Under the pieces are notes generated by a model that had not been told where the DNA came from, did not search any database, and saw nothing but the letters and a program-made list of their open reading frames with translations. A DNA stretch of 64,000 nucleotides, taken from contig NZ_JANUSD010000002.1 in NCBI RefSeq assembly GCF_024793945.1, positions 310,001-374,000 on the forward strand, read 5' to 3'. Shown piece after piece: positions 53,078 through 62,150 of the stretch. This DNA comes from Emticicia fluvialis (lineage in GTDB: Bacteria; Bacteroidota; Bacteroidia; Cytophagales; Spirosomataceae). Both the position numbers and the translations under genes were made by a program. How positions within the stretch are numbered: the first letter of the stretch is position 1; every line of letters begins with the position of its first letter.

Positions 53078-54331
53078 ATGACGGCAAATATTGGCAGTTC
53101 CTTTCATGTAAAAGATAGATTTTTGAGGTATGTGCAGATTGATACGCAGTCAGACCCTAACTCAGAAACCAATCCATCTACAGAAAAACAGAAAGACTTA
53201 AGCCGCCTGCTGGTTGAAGAGCTGAAGGCTATAGGTATTGCAGATGCACATCTGGATGAATGGGGATATGTGTATGCAACCATTCCTGCCAATTCAGCTA
53301 AACAAGTACCGGTTATCTGTTTTTGTTCTCATGTAGATACATCGCCTGATTGCAGCGGGTTTGGGGTAAAACCTCTGGTGCATGAAAAGTGGGACGGGCG
53401 CGATATTGCGCTTCCTGATGACTCTTCTCAGGTTATCCGGGTATCAGAGCATCCGGATCTTCAACACCAGATAGGGAATGATATCATCACTGCCAGTGGC
53501 ACTACGCTGTTGGGGGCTGATAATAAAGCCGGGGTTGCCGAAATTATGGCTGCTGCCGAATACCTGGTGCAGCATCCTGAAATAAAACATGGTGCCATTA
53601 AGATTTTGTTTACCCCCGACGAGGAAGTGGGCAGAGGCACTGAAAAAGTTGATTTGCAGAAGCTGGGTGCTGATTTTGCCTATACCATGGACGGAGAAAC
53701 GCTGGGAACCCTGGAAGATGAAACGTTTTCTGCAGATGCCGTGAGTATCACTATCAATGGGGTTAGTACTCACCCAGGCTTTGCCAAAGGCAAGTTGGAA
53801 AATGCCTTAAAGATAGCAGCCGATATTCTGGCTGCTTTACCAAAAGATTCGTTATCGCCTGAAACCACCGATGGCTACCAAGGGTTTATCCACCCAACGC
53901 AGGTATCGGGTATTCAGGAGGAGGTAAAACTTGATTTTATCATCAGAGATTTTAAAGTTGAGGGGCTACACGAAAAAGAGGCTTTTTTAAAAAATATAGT
54001 TAATGAGGTATTAAAAAGTTATCCAAACTCGAGTGTTGAGTTCAGGGTAATTGAACAATACCGAAATATGAAAGAGGTGCTGGTGAATTATCCCACAGTG
54101 GTTGGGTATGCACTTGAGGCAATAAGACGGGCAGGAATAAAACCCGAGCTTAGAAGTATAAGAGGCGGAACAGACGGCTCAAGGTTATCTTTTATGGGTT
54201 TGCCTTGCCCGAATATTTTTGCCGGCGAACACGCTTTTCATTCAAAACTGGAGTGGGTGTCGGTTCAGGATATGGAAAAGGCCGCAGAAGTAATTATTAA
54301 TCTGGTTAAAATCTGGGAACAGAATTCTTAA
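53078..54331 (+). CDS. pepT: Peptidase T (tripeptide aminopeptidase)
   Basis: A 417-residue M20 family zinc aminopeptidase. Motifs: SHVDTSPD (zinc site), LLGADNKAGVAEI (second zinc/Asp), FTPDEEVGRGTEKVDL (catalytic Glu), and MDGETLG, with the C-terminal GEHAFHSKLEW His ligand. Length is close to E. coli PepT (408). It removes N-terminal residues from tripeptides. yggS follows after 3 bases. Confidence 0.95.
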   Translation: MTANIGSSFHVKDRFLRYVQIDTQSDPNSETNPSTEKQKDLSRLLVEELKAIGIADAHLDEWGYVYATIPANSAKQVPVICFCSHVDTSPDCSGFGVKPLVHEKWDGRDIALPDDSSQVIRVSEHPDLQHQIGNDIITASGTTLLGADNKAGVAEIMAAAEYLVQHPEIKHGAIKILFTPDEEVGRGTEKVDLQKLGADFAYTMDGETLGTLEDETFSADAVSITINGVSTHPGFAKGKLENALKIAADILAALPKDSLSPETTDGYQGFIHPTQVSGIQEEVKLDFIIRDFKVEGLHEKEAFLKNIVNEVLKSYPNSSVEFRVIEQYRNMKEVLVNYPTVVGYALEAIRRAGIKPELRSIRGGTDGSRLSFMGLPCPNIFAGEHAFHSKLEWVSVQDMEKAAEVIINLVKIWEQNS

Positions 54332-54334
54332 GGT

Positions 54335-55000
54335 ATGTCGGTTGCTGAGAACATAAAGTTAATAGAAAATGAGATAACAGGCAAAGGAGTTACGCTCGTG
54401 GCTGTATCAAAAACAAAGCCTGTTGATGCGTTAATGCAGGCTTACAATGCCGGATTTAAGCGTTTCGGCGAAAACTACGTGCAGGAACTTGCAGATAAAT
54501 ACGAGCAAATGCCCAAAGACATTGAATGGCATTTTATAGGGCACCTGCAATCAAACAAAGTAAAATATATAGCGCCTTTTGTAAGCCTGATTCACTCTGT
54601 AGATAGTTTCAAACTATTGCAGGAAATAAACAAGCAGGCAGCTAAGCATAACAGGGTAATTAACTGCCTGCTTCAGATTTACATTGCAGAAGAAGATACA
54701 AAAAGTGGTATGACAGAAGCGGAGTGCAGTGAAATACTGGATTCTGAAGCTCTGAAAACTCTTCTGAACGTAAACATAACAGGCCTGATGGGCATGAGTA
54801 CCTTTACCGATGATGAGCAGCAGGTGCGAAAAGAATTCAGGAAACTGAAATCTTTTCAGGCTTCCCTGCTTTCAGCGCATCCGTACCTTCAAACCATTTC
54901 AATGGGAATGAGCGGCGACTACCCAATTGCAATTGAAGAGGGTAGCACAATGATTCGTGTAGGCAGCAGGATTTTCGGCAACCGTATTTACCCTGCCTGA
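54335..55000 (+). CDS. PLP homeostasis protein (YggS/PROSC family)
   Basis: A 221-residue PLP-binding barrel. The PLP lysine lies in VTLVAVSKTKPVDAL (about residue 27), followed by RFGENYVQEL, EWHFIGHLQSNKVKYI and SMGMSGDYPIAIEEGSTMIRVGSRIFG, all typical. It buffers intracellular PLP. It follows pepT by 3 bases, an operon, and overlaps the convergent ygiD-like gene by 13 bases. Confidence 0.92.
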   Translation: MSVAENIKLIENEITGKGVTLVAVSKTKPVDALMQAYNAGFKRFGENYVQELADKYEQMPKDIEWHFIGHLQSNKVKYIAPFVSLIHSVDSFKLLQEINKQAAKHNRVINCLLQIYIAEEDTKSGMTEAECSEILDSEALKTLLNVNITGLMGMSTFTDDEQQVRKEFRKLKSFQASLLSAHPYLQTISMGMSGDYPIAIEEGSTMIRVGSRIFGNRIYPA

Positions 55001-55812
55001 AAACACCTCATACTGATACTGCCCATATCAAAGCCTTCATACAGGTATTTTATTGGCTCATCTGTGTTAATCAGTCCTGCTGTATAAAGTACCGGCAGGT
55101 AGTGGTCATAGCTTGGATGCGCTATTTGCCCTAAAGCGCCAAAAGACTTAAAATCGGCCAGTTCTGCTAATTGGCGGTTATCGAGCTTATTTTTTACCAT
55201 GGTGTCAAACTCCAATGCCCAGTCGTAAGGTTTGGCTGTGTCGCCACCCCAGTTAATCTGGCGCAGGTTGTGTACAATATTGCCACTGGCAAGAATCAGC
55301 ACGCCCCGGTTTCTCAAATTCTGTAATTCTCTGGCAAGTTCAAAATGAAATTGGGGTGGTTTAGAGAAATCGATACTCATCTGGAAAGTTGGAATATCGG
55401 CATCCGGGTAAATATGTCGCAGAACAGTCCATGCCCCGTGGTCAAGACCCATCTTATGTTCTTCCAGTATACCTATAGACTTCACCTCACTCATTACTTC
55501 TCGGGCTACCTCAGGCGCTCCTTTGGGCTCATATTTAACATTGTATAATTGCTGAGGAAACCCGCCGAAATCATATATGGTATGCGGTGCCGGGTTAACA
55601 GATACATAGGTGCGGTTCATGGTAAGCCAATGGGCAGATACAACCAGAATTGCCCTTGGGCGCTCTATGTTTTTGCCAAGTGTATGCAGGCTATCAGTAA
55701 AACTGTTGTCAGCCAGTGCGTTCATCGGATTTCCGTGACCAATAAAAATGGCAGGCATTTTTTCTGTCAGCTCAAAGCCCGCTGATATGTTTTTTAATTC
55801 CTGTAAATTCAT
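54988..55812 (-). CDS. ygiD: 4,5-DOPA extradiol dioxygenase-like protein (YgiD)
   Basis: A 274-residue LigB-type metalloenzyme. The metal-binding region starts MPAIFIGHGNPMNAL, then VSAHWLT, and DFGGFPQQLYNVKYEPKGAP; the GLDHGAWTVLRH block provides further metal ligands. YgiD opens catechol-type rings. The intergenic region upstream holds two TTGTATATACAA palindromes (55839-55873), suggesting control by a MarR/HxlR regulator encoded elsewhere. Confidence 0.88.
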   Translation of the reverse strand: MNLQELKNISAGFELTEKMPAIFIGHGNPMNALADNSFTDSLHTLGKNIERPRAILVVSAHWLTMNRTYVSVNPAPHTIYDFGGFPQQLYNVKYEPKGAPEVAREVMSEVKSIGILEEHKMGLDHGAWTVLRHIYPDADIPTFQMSIDFSKPPQFHFELARELQNLRNRGVLILASGNIVHNLRQINWGGDTAKPYDWALEFDTMVKNKLDNRQLAELADFKSFGALGQIAHPSYDHYLPVLYTAGLINTDEPIKYLYEGFDMGSISMRCFQAG

Positions 55813-55838
55813 TTTTGCAGTAGCTAATTACTTGTAAT

Positions 55839-55873
55839 GTTGTATATACAAATACATTATATGTATATACAAC
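55839..55873. promoter_or_regulatory. Twin palindromes (TTGTATATACAA) between ygiD and DUF423
   Basis: GTTGTATATACA (55839-55850) and TGTATATACAAC (55862-55873) form a perfect 12-base inverted repeat. Each half is itself a palindrome and their centres are 21 bases apart, two helical turns, as expected for two regulator dimers on one DNA face. Confidence 0.65.
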
Positions 55874-55988
55874 TAATTATTGGTATATAAAATTCATTTC
55901 TGCAAAAGAAGTTTGGCTTTGTGCATTTTTATAGATAATGCCATGCTATTTTTGCAGAATTATACCAAACAAGAAAACAAATAACATT

Positions 55989-56360
55989 ATGAATAAATTC
56001 TTTTTACAGGCAGGAGCCTTGCTGGGAGCAGTGGGTGTGGCCCTGGGCGCTTTTGGCGCGCATGCTTTAAAAGACAAATTAACTGCAAGCGGCAGGCTGG
56101 ATACTTTTGAAACAGCGGTTAAATATCAGTTTTATCATGCACTTGCATTGGTTTTGGTGGGTTTTCTGGCAAAAGAAATTGCCTCTAAAAATCTGGCTTA
56201 CAGTGGCTATTGTTTTTTAGGGGGTTCGCTTGTTTTCAGTGGCTCACTTTACCTGATATGCTTTACCGGAATAAAGACTTTTGGCGCCATTGCACCTATC
56301 GGTGGTACGCTTATGATTGCCGGCTGGCTATTATTATTCTGGGCGGTATTAAAAAGCTGA
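55989..56360 (+). CDS. DUF423 domain-containing membrane protein
   Basis: From the ATG at 55989 (an ATG at 55938 adds 17 residues) the product is 123 residues with four transmembrane helices. The GVALGAFGAHAL and GGSLVFSGSLYLICFTG motifs identify DUF423 (YwdK). Function unknown. A -7 TATTTTTG lies at 55947-55954. Confidence 0.9.
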   Translation: MNKFFLQAGALLGAVGVALGAFGAHALKDKLTASGRLDTFETAVKYQFYHALALVLVGFLAKEIASKNLAYSGYCFLGGSLVFSGSLYLICFTGIKTFGAIAPIGGTLMIAGWLLLFWAVLKS

Positions 56361-56366
56361 TAATTG

Positions 56367-57578
56367 TTATTCAACAAAGTCAAGGTCTTTGGCAAAGGTT
56401 TCTTTCAGGGTGGCATTGGCTATAAATGCTGCTCCGAAGCAAAAAATACCAATAATGGTGGCACTGGTTATGAGGTCGCCATCCAAGGCTTCAGTCAGAT
56501 ACTGATGGCAGATTGAGATGGGTACCGCACCGCCACGGGCAAAATTAGGTATTGTGGTTGCTACTGTAGCTCTCATATTAGTGCCAAATTGCTCAGCTGC
56601 CATAGTTATAAGTACAATCCAATAGCCGGAAGCTGTGCCCATGAGTACGCACATTACAAAAATTGCGGTATTACTGGCACCCCATAGGTTGAGATAAATG
56701 AGGCACATACACAGGCATACCGCCTGAAAAATAAAGATGGTTTTTCTTCTGTTGCGTAGCAACTGGCTTACATACCCGCTGATGAGGTCTCCGCAAGTTA
56801 GCCCTATATACACGTACATAACGGCTTGGCCTGCGGTAACTTTGCCCTCGACACCCAAAGCCTTGGCTACTTCAGGTGCTAGCTGCATCAGAATGCTAAC
56901 AATAAAGAAAATCGGAAAGCCAATAAACATACAGGCTATATAGCGTCTGAAACGGTCTTTTTTTGTAAACAGGCTCAGGAAATCTCCTCTTGACACGTTC
57001 AACGTCTCAGCATGTTTAAACATTTTTGATTCAAAGGTGCCAATTCTCAATAGCAGCAAAAGCAGGCCCATTCCTCCTCCAATAAAGTAGGCGGTGCGCC
57101 AGTAGAAGGCATCGCCTACCAGAGCCGCCACAACGGCGCCAAAGGCTCCTACAGATGCCATAATCATGGTTCCATATCCTCGTTTTTCTTTAGGCATGGT
57201 TTCCGCCACAATGGTAATACCTGCGCCTAATTCGCCCGCAAGACCAATACCTGCCAAAAATCTTAATGCGCCATACGTATAAATGTCGGTTACAAATCCG
57301 TTAATTATGGTAGCCACCGAATACAGAACAATGGAACCAAAGAGAACAGAGAGACGGCCTTTTTTATCGCCCAGAACGCCAAAAAAGATGCCGCCCAACA
57401 ATAAGCCAATCATCTGAACGTTAAAAAGCCATAAACCTATACTCGTATTATTATTTCCTGCTACACCTAATTCGGATAGACTGCTATGACGTAGTACAAC
57501 AAACAAGATCAAGTCATAAGCATCTACGAAATAACCTAACGCTGCCACCAATACTAATAGAAAAGTAGATTTTTTCAT
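56367..57578 (-). CDS. MFS transporter
   Basis: A 403-residue protein with twelve predicted transmembrane helices. The MFS loop 2-3 motif GDKKGRLSVLFGS is present and the GIGLAGELGAGITIVAETMPKEKRG loop is typical of metabolite/H+ symporters of the aromatic-acid or sugar-acid subgroup. The substrate cannot be assigned. It converges on the DUF423 gene with a 6-base gap. Confidence 0.9.
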   Translation of the reverse strand: MKKSTFLLVLVAALGYFVDAYDLILFVVLRHSSLSELGVAGNNNTSIGLWLFNVQMIGLLLGGIFFGVLGDKKGRLSVLFGSIVLYSVATIINGFVTDIYTYGALRFLAGIGLAGELGAGITIVAETMPKEKRGYGTMIMASVGAFGAVVAALVGDAFYWRTAYFIGGGMGLLLLLLRIGTFESKMFKHAETLNVSRGDFLSLFTKKDRFRRYIACMFIGFPIFFIVSILMQLAPEVAKALGVEGKVTAGQAVMYVYIGLTCGDLISGYVSQLLRNRRKTIFIFQAVCLCMCLIYLNLWGASNTAIFVMCVLMGTASGYWIVLITMAAEQFGTNMRATVATTIPNFARGGAVPISICHQYLTEALDGDLITSATIIGIFCFGAAFIANATLKETFAKDLDFVE

Positions 57579-57677
57579 GTATTATCAAAGTTTCACGAAA
57601 ATAGAAATTCGGATAGAATTTCGCGAAAAAAATAACGGCATTTTCGATAATTTTCTGAAATCAATTCAATAAAAGGC

Positions 57678-57685
57678 TAACTTTG
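57678..57685 (+). promoter_or_regulatory. -7 element for the coiled-coil membrane protein gene
   Basis: TAACTTTG fits TAnnTTTG, 45 bases before the ATG at 57731; TCTG lies 20 bases upstream as a weak -33. Confidence 0.45.
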
Positions 57686-57730
57686 TCGTTAGTAAGCCTA
57701 AATTGTTAAATACTAAATATTCAGATTTCT

Positions 57731-58684
57731 ATGGAACAAAATCAAGAAAGAAGAAGTAACACGGCCTTGACTGCCGGACTTGTTTTAGCCTGTGCATTAG
57801 CGGCACTTTTTGGCTTCCTGTATTTCAATGCACGTCAGGACATTGACTCAAAAACTGTGAATATATCGCAGAAAACCAAAGAACTCCTCCTTACCAACTC
57901 TAAACTTGATTCAATTGCCGTACAGTTAGATGCAAAAATTGCTGAAGTGCAGTCGTTGGGTGGTCAGGTAGAGGATTTACAAGCCTTGAAAGTTCAGTTA
58001 GAGCAAGACAAGAAAAATTTAATAAACTCAAAAAACGTAAGTATTAAGCAATACGAATCTAAAATTAAAGACTATGAGGCTGCTCTTACCGAAAAAGATG
58101 CCGAAATAGCCAAACTGAGAGAAGAAAACTCAGTACTAACCACGCAAAACCAGACATTAGGCTCTGAAAACACTACACTGAAATCGGAAAACAGTAGCCT
58201 TAGAACAGATAAACAGGCATTGTCTGACTCGGTTTACAGCACAACTGTTAAAAACAGAGAATTAACAGAAAAGGTAACACTGGCAGCAGCCTTGAAGGCT
58301 ATGAATGTAAGTGTAAATGCCATCAATTCAAGAGGAAGAGAACGTGACGGTGGCGCTTATAAAGCCAAAAGAGTAGACAAAGTAAGAATTTCGTTTAAAT
58401 TGGCCGAAAACCCACTGACCAAAAAAGAAGATAAGGTAATATACCTGAGATTGCTTGACCCTAAAGGCAACGTTATATCTGACATGGCCACTGGCTCGGG
58501 CACGTTTACATTTGGTGGCAATGAGACCGTTTATACTTCTAAACAAACGGTTATGTATGATAACACAGGGCAGAATGTAGACTTCGTTTATTCTCGCGGT
58601 AGCGCTTACGAAAAAGGCAAATATACTGTAGAATTATACTCAGAAGGATTCAGCATTGGGCGTGGTACTTTTGATGTAAGATAA
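57731..58684 (+). CDS. Coiled-coil membrane-anchored protein, hypothetical
   Basis: A 317-residue protein: one transmembrane helix (about residues 12-32), a long coiled coil (about 38-185; repeated heptad blocks such as KIKDYEAALTEKDAEIAKLREENS) and a beta-rich C-terminal domain (about 195-317). The shape is like periplasmic/cytoplasmic spacer proteins of cell-envelope machines. No family is assigned. A terminator follows. Confidence 0.75.
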   Translation: MEQNQERRSNTALTAGLVLACALAALFGFLYFNARQDIDSKTVNISQKTKELLLTNSKLDSIAVQLDAKIAEVQSLGGQVEDLQALKVQLEQDKKNLINSKNVSIKQYESKIKDYEAALTEKDAEIAKLREENSVLTTQNQTLGSENTTLKSENSSLRTDKQALSDSVYSTTVKNRELTEKVTLAAALKAMNVSVNAINSRGRERDGGAYKAKRVDKVRISFKLAENPLTKKEDKVIYLRLLDPKGNVISDMATGSGTFTFGGNETVYTSKQTVMYDNTGQNVDFVYSRGSAYEKGKYTVELYSEGFSIGRGTFDVR

Positions 58685-58713
58685 CAATAAAGATATAAAC
58701 AATTAACAATGAG

Positions 58714-58744
58714 TGCCTCTGGTAATAACCAGGGGCATTTTTTT
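58714..58744 (+). terminator. Rho-independent terminator
   Basis: TGCCTCTGGT (58714-58723) pairs with ACCAGGGGCA (58728-58737), one G-T pair, followed by seven T. Confidence 0.85.
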
Positions 58745-58814
58745 GTGTGGTTTTTCACTGTCCTGAGGGTACAGCTGCGGTTAAATTGGCCTGAACAAAA
58801 TCAACTTGGCCTAT

Positions 58815-58852
58815 AAAAAAACAGGCGGTAGGAGAGAACCCACCGCCTGTTT
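58815..58852 (-). terminator. Terminator facing the S41 lipoprotein gene
   Basis: AAACAGGCGGT (58819-58829) pairs with ACCGCCTGTTT (58842-58852), and on the minus strand the stem is followed by T-rich sequence. It closes the minus-strand gene at 58872-60290. Confidence 0.8.
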
Positions 58853-58871
58853 CAAAAACAATACCTGAGGT

Positions 58872-60290
58872 TTATTTAGGCATTGTAATAAACATATCTT
58901 TTATGTTCTGGTATGGGTTTTCTGAAACGTTTACCTTCAAAGGTTCACCCATGTCGAGGATTGATTTTCTGGCATTAGGCGAGGCATCAGTTTTGGCAAC
59001 CTGACCCGTAATTAACTCAATGGCTTTGCCAAGCAAAGGGTCAGACTCATCGCCCCAAACCTTAAACGGCGACAGGTCTTTTACTGAGTAGTCTGGTGTA
59101 AAACCATTTTTTGTACCATAATTAGATTCGCCTTTTGAGTTAAAGGTTTTCAAAACTATGGGTTGCATGCCCCATTTCCAGCGTTTGGGGTTTCTGTCAT
59201 CCTGCAGGGTTACAGAGCCAACGTTTTTGCCATAGGTATGGTCTCCTATCAATACCACATCCATGTAAGGCCTCAGACCGTTGATTACCAGTTCGCTCGC
59301 AGATGCAGTACCGGTTGAGGTAAGCACAAACAGGCGGTTCAATGTGCCTAAATTGTTGGGTTCGTTTCTGAATTTTGAAGGCGTTGAATACAAAGGATAC
59401 TTAGCGGTGACATTGGCATTCCACTGGTCATAATGAATTACGTTATCTGTGTTTAGGTTCTTCACAATCAGCGAAGACAACACATCGGCCGATGAAATGT
59501 AACCGCCTCCGTTTACCCTTAAATCAAGCACCAACTCATTTACGCCTTTGCTTTTAAACTCAGAAAATACCTGTCTCAGGTTAGCATCAAAAGAGCTGAT
59601 AAACTGACGGTAAACCAGATAACCGATTTTTTTATTTCCTTTTTCAATTACTTTCCAGTAATGAACAGGGTTGTCTTGTATTTCAACTTTAGTTATCTGG
59701 GTGGTAGTAACACCGTTAGAAACAACTGCGCCATTGCTTATTGTTCCCAGTCCGAAAGAGGCCGTTTCAAGGTTTCTTAGCGCATCGTAATTGTTTTTAT
59801 CCAGCTGGGTTCCGTTTACACTTAAAATAATATCTCCTCTTTTCAGTCCTGCTTTTTCTGCTGGGCTACCTTTCACCACATAATTGATAAAGAAACCTAC
59901 GGTTGTCTGGGTATTATCAAGATAGTAAATGTAGTAACTCATACCAAAAACCTTGTTGATACCATTCAATGACGCTGTAAGTGCGTCTACGTCTTCCTGA
60001 ATCCACGAAAACCTGTCAGTATTTGGGTAGTCGTTCAAAATAGTTTCAAAATACTTATCTGGTGTAAGCGTAAGGTTGGTAGCAGTTTTGGCTGGCATTT
60101 GGTCTGTCCACAGATAATAATATTTCATACTATCATAGATCCATTCATTAACTGTGTTATTGGTTTGGTCTGTTGAATTACCGTTGCTGCCCGTTGTAGA
60201 AGGCGTAGGGTTGTTTTCTACTTTACACGACCATACGCTTGCAGTAAGAAACAGACCCAGAATTAGAAATTTGGCAGGAGAAAACTTCAT
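58872..60290 (-). CDS. S41 family peptidase, lipoprotein, PDZ-containing
   Basis: A 472-residue exported peptidase. A lipobox (SVWSC, Cys22) makes it a lipoprotein. After a Ser/Asn/Thr-rich linker comes an N-terminal helical domain, then a PDZ-type domain (about 140-200; GSPAEKAGLKRGDIILSVNG) and the S41 catalytic domain with LDLRVNGGGY, the Ser in GTASASELV and the Lys in YGKNVGS. It probably cleaves or processes envelope proteins. Unlike the gene at the left edge, it is complete. Confidence 0.92.
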   Translation of the reverse strand: MKFSPAKFLILGLFLTASVWSCKVENNPTPSTTGSNGNSTDQTNNTVNEWIYDSMKYYYLWTDQMPAKTATNLTLTPDKYFETILNDYPNTDRFSWIQEDVDALTASLNGINKVFGMSYYIYYLDNTQTTVGFFINYVVKGSPAEKAGLKRGDIILSVNGTQLDKNNYDALRNLETASFGLGTISNGAVVSNGVTTTQITKVEIQDNPVHYWKVIEKGNKKIGYLVYRQFISSFDANLRQVFSEFKSKGVNELVLDLRVNGGGYISSADVLSSLIVKNLNTDNVIHYDQWNANVTAKYPLYSTPSKFRNEPNNLGTLNRLFVLTSTGTASASELVINGLRPYMDVVLIGDHTYGKNVGSVTLQDDRNPKRWKWGMQPIVLKTFNSKGESNYGTKNGFTPDYSVKDLSPFKVWGDESDPLLGKAIELITGQVAKTDASPNARKSILDMGEPLKVNVSENPYQNIKDMFITMPK

Positions 60291-60392
60291 ATAAATTATT
60301 ATTTAGCGTTCTTTTGATATTGACGTATTTTACTAACGAATCGTTGCGGTTTTTGTTTTGAGCATAAAATTTTAATCTGCAAATGTGTAAGA

Positions 60393-61259
60393 TTACAAAA
60401 TCTCAGCCAGGTTGCCCTTGATGTTTTTCACGATGGAATCAAGCCCCAGGTCGTTGGCGTCTGTACCAAATGGCTCTTCAATTTCTTCTGCCATAATTTC
60501 TATGCCGGCAAATGCATAAAACACCAGGGTAACAATAGGTATTGACCAGAACTTGAACTCAAGCACTGCCGTAAATGGCATAGTGAACACGTAAATAAAG
60601 ATAATTTTCTTGATAAAAATATTATAAGAAACCGGAATAGGCGTATTTTTAATTCGCTCGCAAGCTCCAAGGTTATCCGTAAAGGACGATAACTCATTGT
60701 TCAATGATAGTAATAGTTCGGCATTAAACACACCTTCGCTATGCAACTGGTAAATTTCTGTATAAATGGCCCGGGCTATACGGTTGGGTATGTGTTTAAA
60801 GTCTTTATAGTATTCTCTGTTGTATTTTTCTGTAAATTCCAGATGTTCAAGGTTTACCCGGCCCCTCAGGTGGTCTTTCACGGTATGTACATAGTTACCA
60901 ATTAAAATTCTGAGTGTTTCTCTCGACGGATGTTTTTCCGGCAATAAGGTTGCCAGTTTTAGGGCAAAGTTTCTCGAGTTATTGGTAAAAGATCCCCATA
61001 TTTTTCTCCCTTCCCACCAGCGGTCATAGGCAGTATTGGTTCTGAAAACCAGTAATAACGATAAAACGAAACCAACCAGAGAATGAATAGTAAGCGGATT
61101 TTTGATTGGCGTATAATGTAGAATGTTGTTTTCCAGATACGCAAAAGCGGCTGTATAGGCTGCCAGCCCCATCATTGCAGGCAGGAGTTTCCTGAAGGTA
61201 TCGGCCTTATGGAAGTAAAAAATAAACTTCCACCAGTTGCGGGGGTTGTAATCTATCAT
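60393..61259 (-). CDS. Bestrophin family ion channel
   Basis: A 288-residue protein of the UPF0187/bestrophin family: four transmembrane helices, and the motifs LLVFRTNTAYDRWWEGRKIWGSFTNNSRNFA and IPIVTLVFYAFAGIEIMAEEIEEPFG(TD)ANDL, which line the pentameric anion/cation pore. Bacterial members conduct monovalent ions. Function in the cell is unknown. Confidence 0.93.
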   Translation of the reverse strand: MIDYNPRNWWKFIFYFHKADTFRKLLPAMMGLAAYTAAFAYLENNILHYTPIKNPLTIHSLVGFVLSLLLVFRTNTAYDRWWEGRKIWGSFTNNSRNFALKLATLLPEKHPSRETLRILIGNYVHTVKDHLRGRVNLEHLEFTEKYNREYYKDFKHIPNRIARAIYTEIYQLHSEGVFNAELLLSLNNELSSFTDNLGACERIKNTPIPVSYNIFIKKIIFIYVFTMPFTAVLEFKFWSIPIVTLVFYAFAGIEIMAEEIEEPFGTDANDLGLDSIVKNIKGNLAEIL

Positions 61260-61444
61260 AAAAATGCCTGTAACGTTTTATTTATATAAGGTACAAATAT
61301 AATTTTTTGTGGATACTGTAAGTGCCTGCAAATAATGATTTTTATTATTTAATATTGCGACAAATGCGCCACATTATTTTTTATGAATTATTCAGAAAAA
61401 ATTAATTTTTTTTCTGATAATGCTTGTATATTCGTGCCAAAACC

Positions 61445-61966
61445 ATGGAAAATATGAAGAAACTGCTTTATTTGGTTCGACACGCCACTGCTGAAGAAGG
61501 AGGTAATACCCCGATGTTCCGGGATTTTGACCGTATCCTTACTTCACATGGTATCATCGAAGCCGCCCGTATGGGTAAGCATCTGGCAGAAAATAACATA
61601 AAAATTGAACTTCTGATAAGCAGTGAAGCTGACCGTTGTAAGTCTACAGCCAAGATTTTTGCCGAGCAACTACATGTAGATGCTGATGAAATTAAACTGG
61701 ATGAGGCCATTTACGGCGGAGGCGCAAGGGCTTATCTGGCTGCTGTCAATAATTTAGACGAGAAAGTTAAATCGGTGGCTATATTCGGGCATAATCCAGA
61801 TATTACATTTTTTGCCGAATACCTTACCCGTGCCGATATAGGCGGGTCTATGGAAAAGGCCGGCGTAGTAGCCATTGAATTTGAAGACGTAAATTGGAAT
61901 GAGATTTCGAACAAAAGCGGCAGATTTTTGTTTTATTGGTCGCCGGGCACTATAGCCAAAGCTTAG
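61445..61966 (+). CDS. SixA-type histidine phosphatase
   Basis: From the ATG at 61445 (ATG at 61454 also possible; a TTG at 61424 adds 7 residues) the product is 173 residues. The catalytic RHG-like motif is LVRHATAEEGG, with later residues in LLISSEADRCKSTAKIFAEQL and the second His in IFGHNPDITFFAEYL. SixA dephosphorylates histidine phosphotransfer proteins. The target here is unknown. A small membrane-peptide gene follows by 12 bases. Confidence 0.9.
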   Translation: MENMKKLLYLVRHATAEEGGNTPMFRDFDRILTSHGIIEAARMGKHLAENNIKIELLISSEADRCKSTAKIFAEQLHVDADEIKLDEAIYGGGARAYLAAVNNLDEKVKSVAIFGHNPDITFFAEYLTRADIGGSMEKAGVVAIEFEDVNWNEISNKSGRFLFYWSPGTIAKA

Positions 61967-61978
61967 TTTGATTTTTTA

Positions 61979-62140
61979 ATGAATGAAATGAAAAATAATA
62001 CTTCGGGTAATCGTAATCGCCTTATCTTCAGAATAATATTTCTAGTATTTCTGGCTGTTGTTTTATGGTTTTTATATGACCTCTCACGCCAGACAACTGC
62101 TCCCTGGAATAAGAAAAAACAAATTGAACGGGCTTTTTGA
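61979..62140 (+). CDS. Small membrane peptide (53 aa), hypothetical
   Basis: An ATG frame of 53 codons with a basic N-terminus, a single transmembrane helix (about 16-34; IIFLVFLAVVLWFLYDL) and a basic tail. It starts 12 bases after the SixA-type gene, so it is probably translated in the same transcript. No family recognised. Confidence 0.6.
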   Translation: MNEMKNNTSGNRNRLIFRIIFLVFLAVVLWFLYDLSRQTTAPWNKKKQIERAF

Positions 62141-62150
62141 TACCGGTTCA

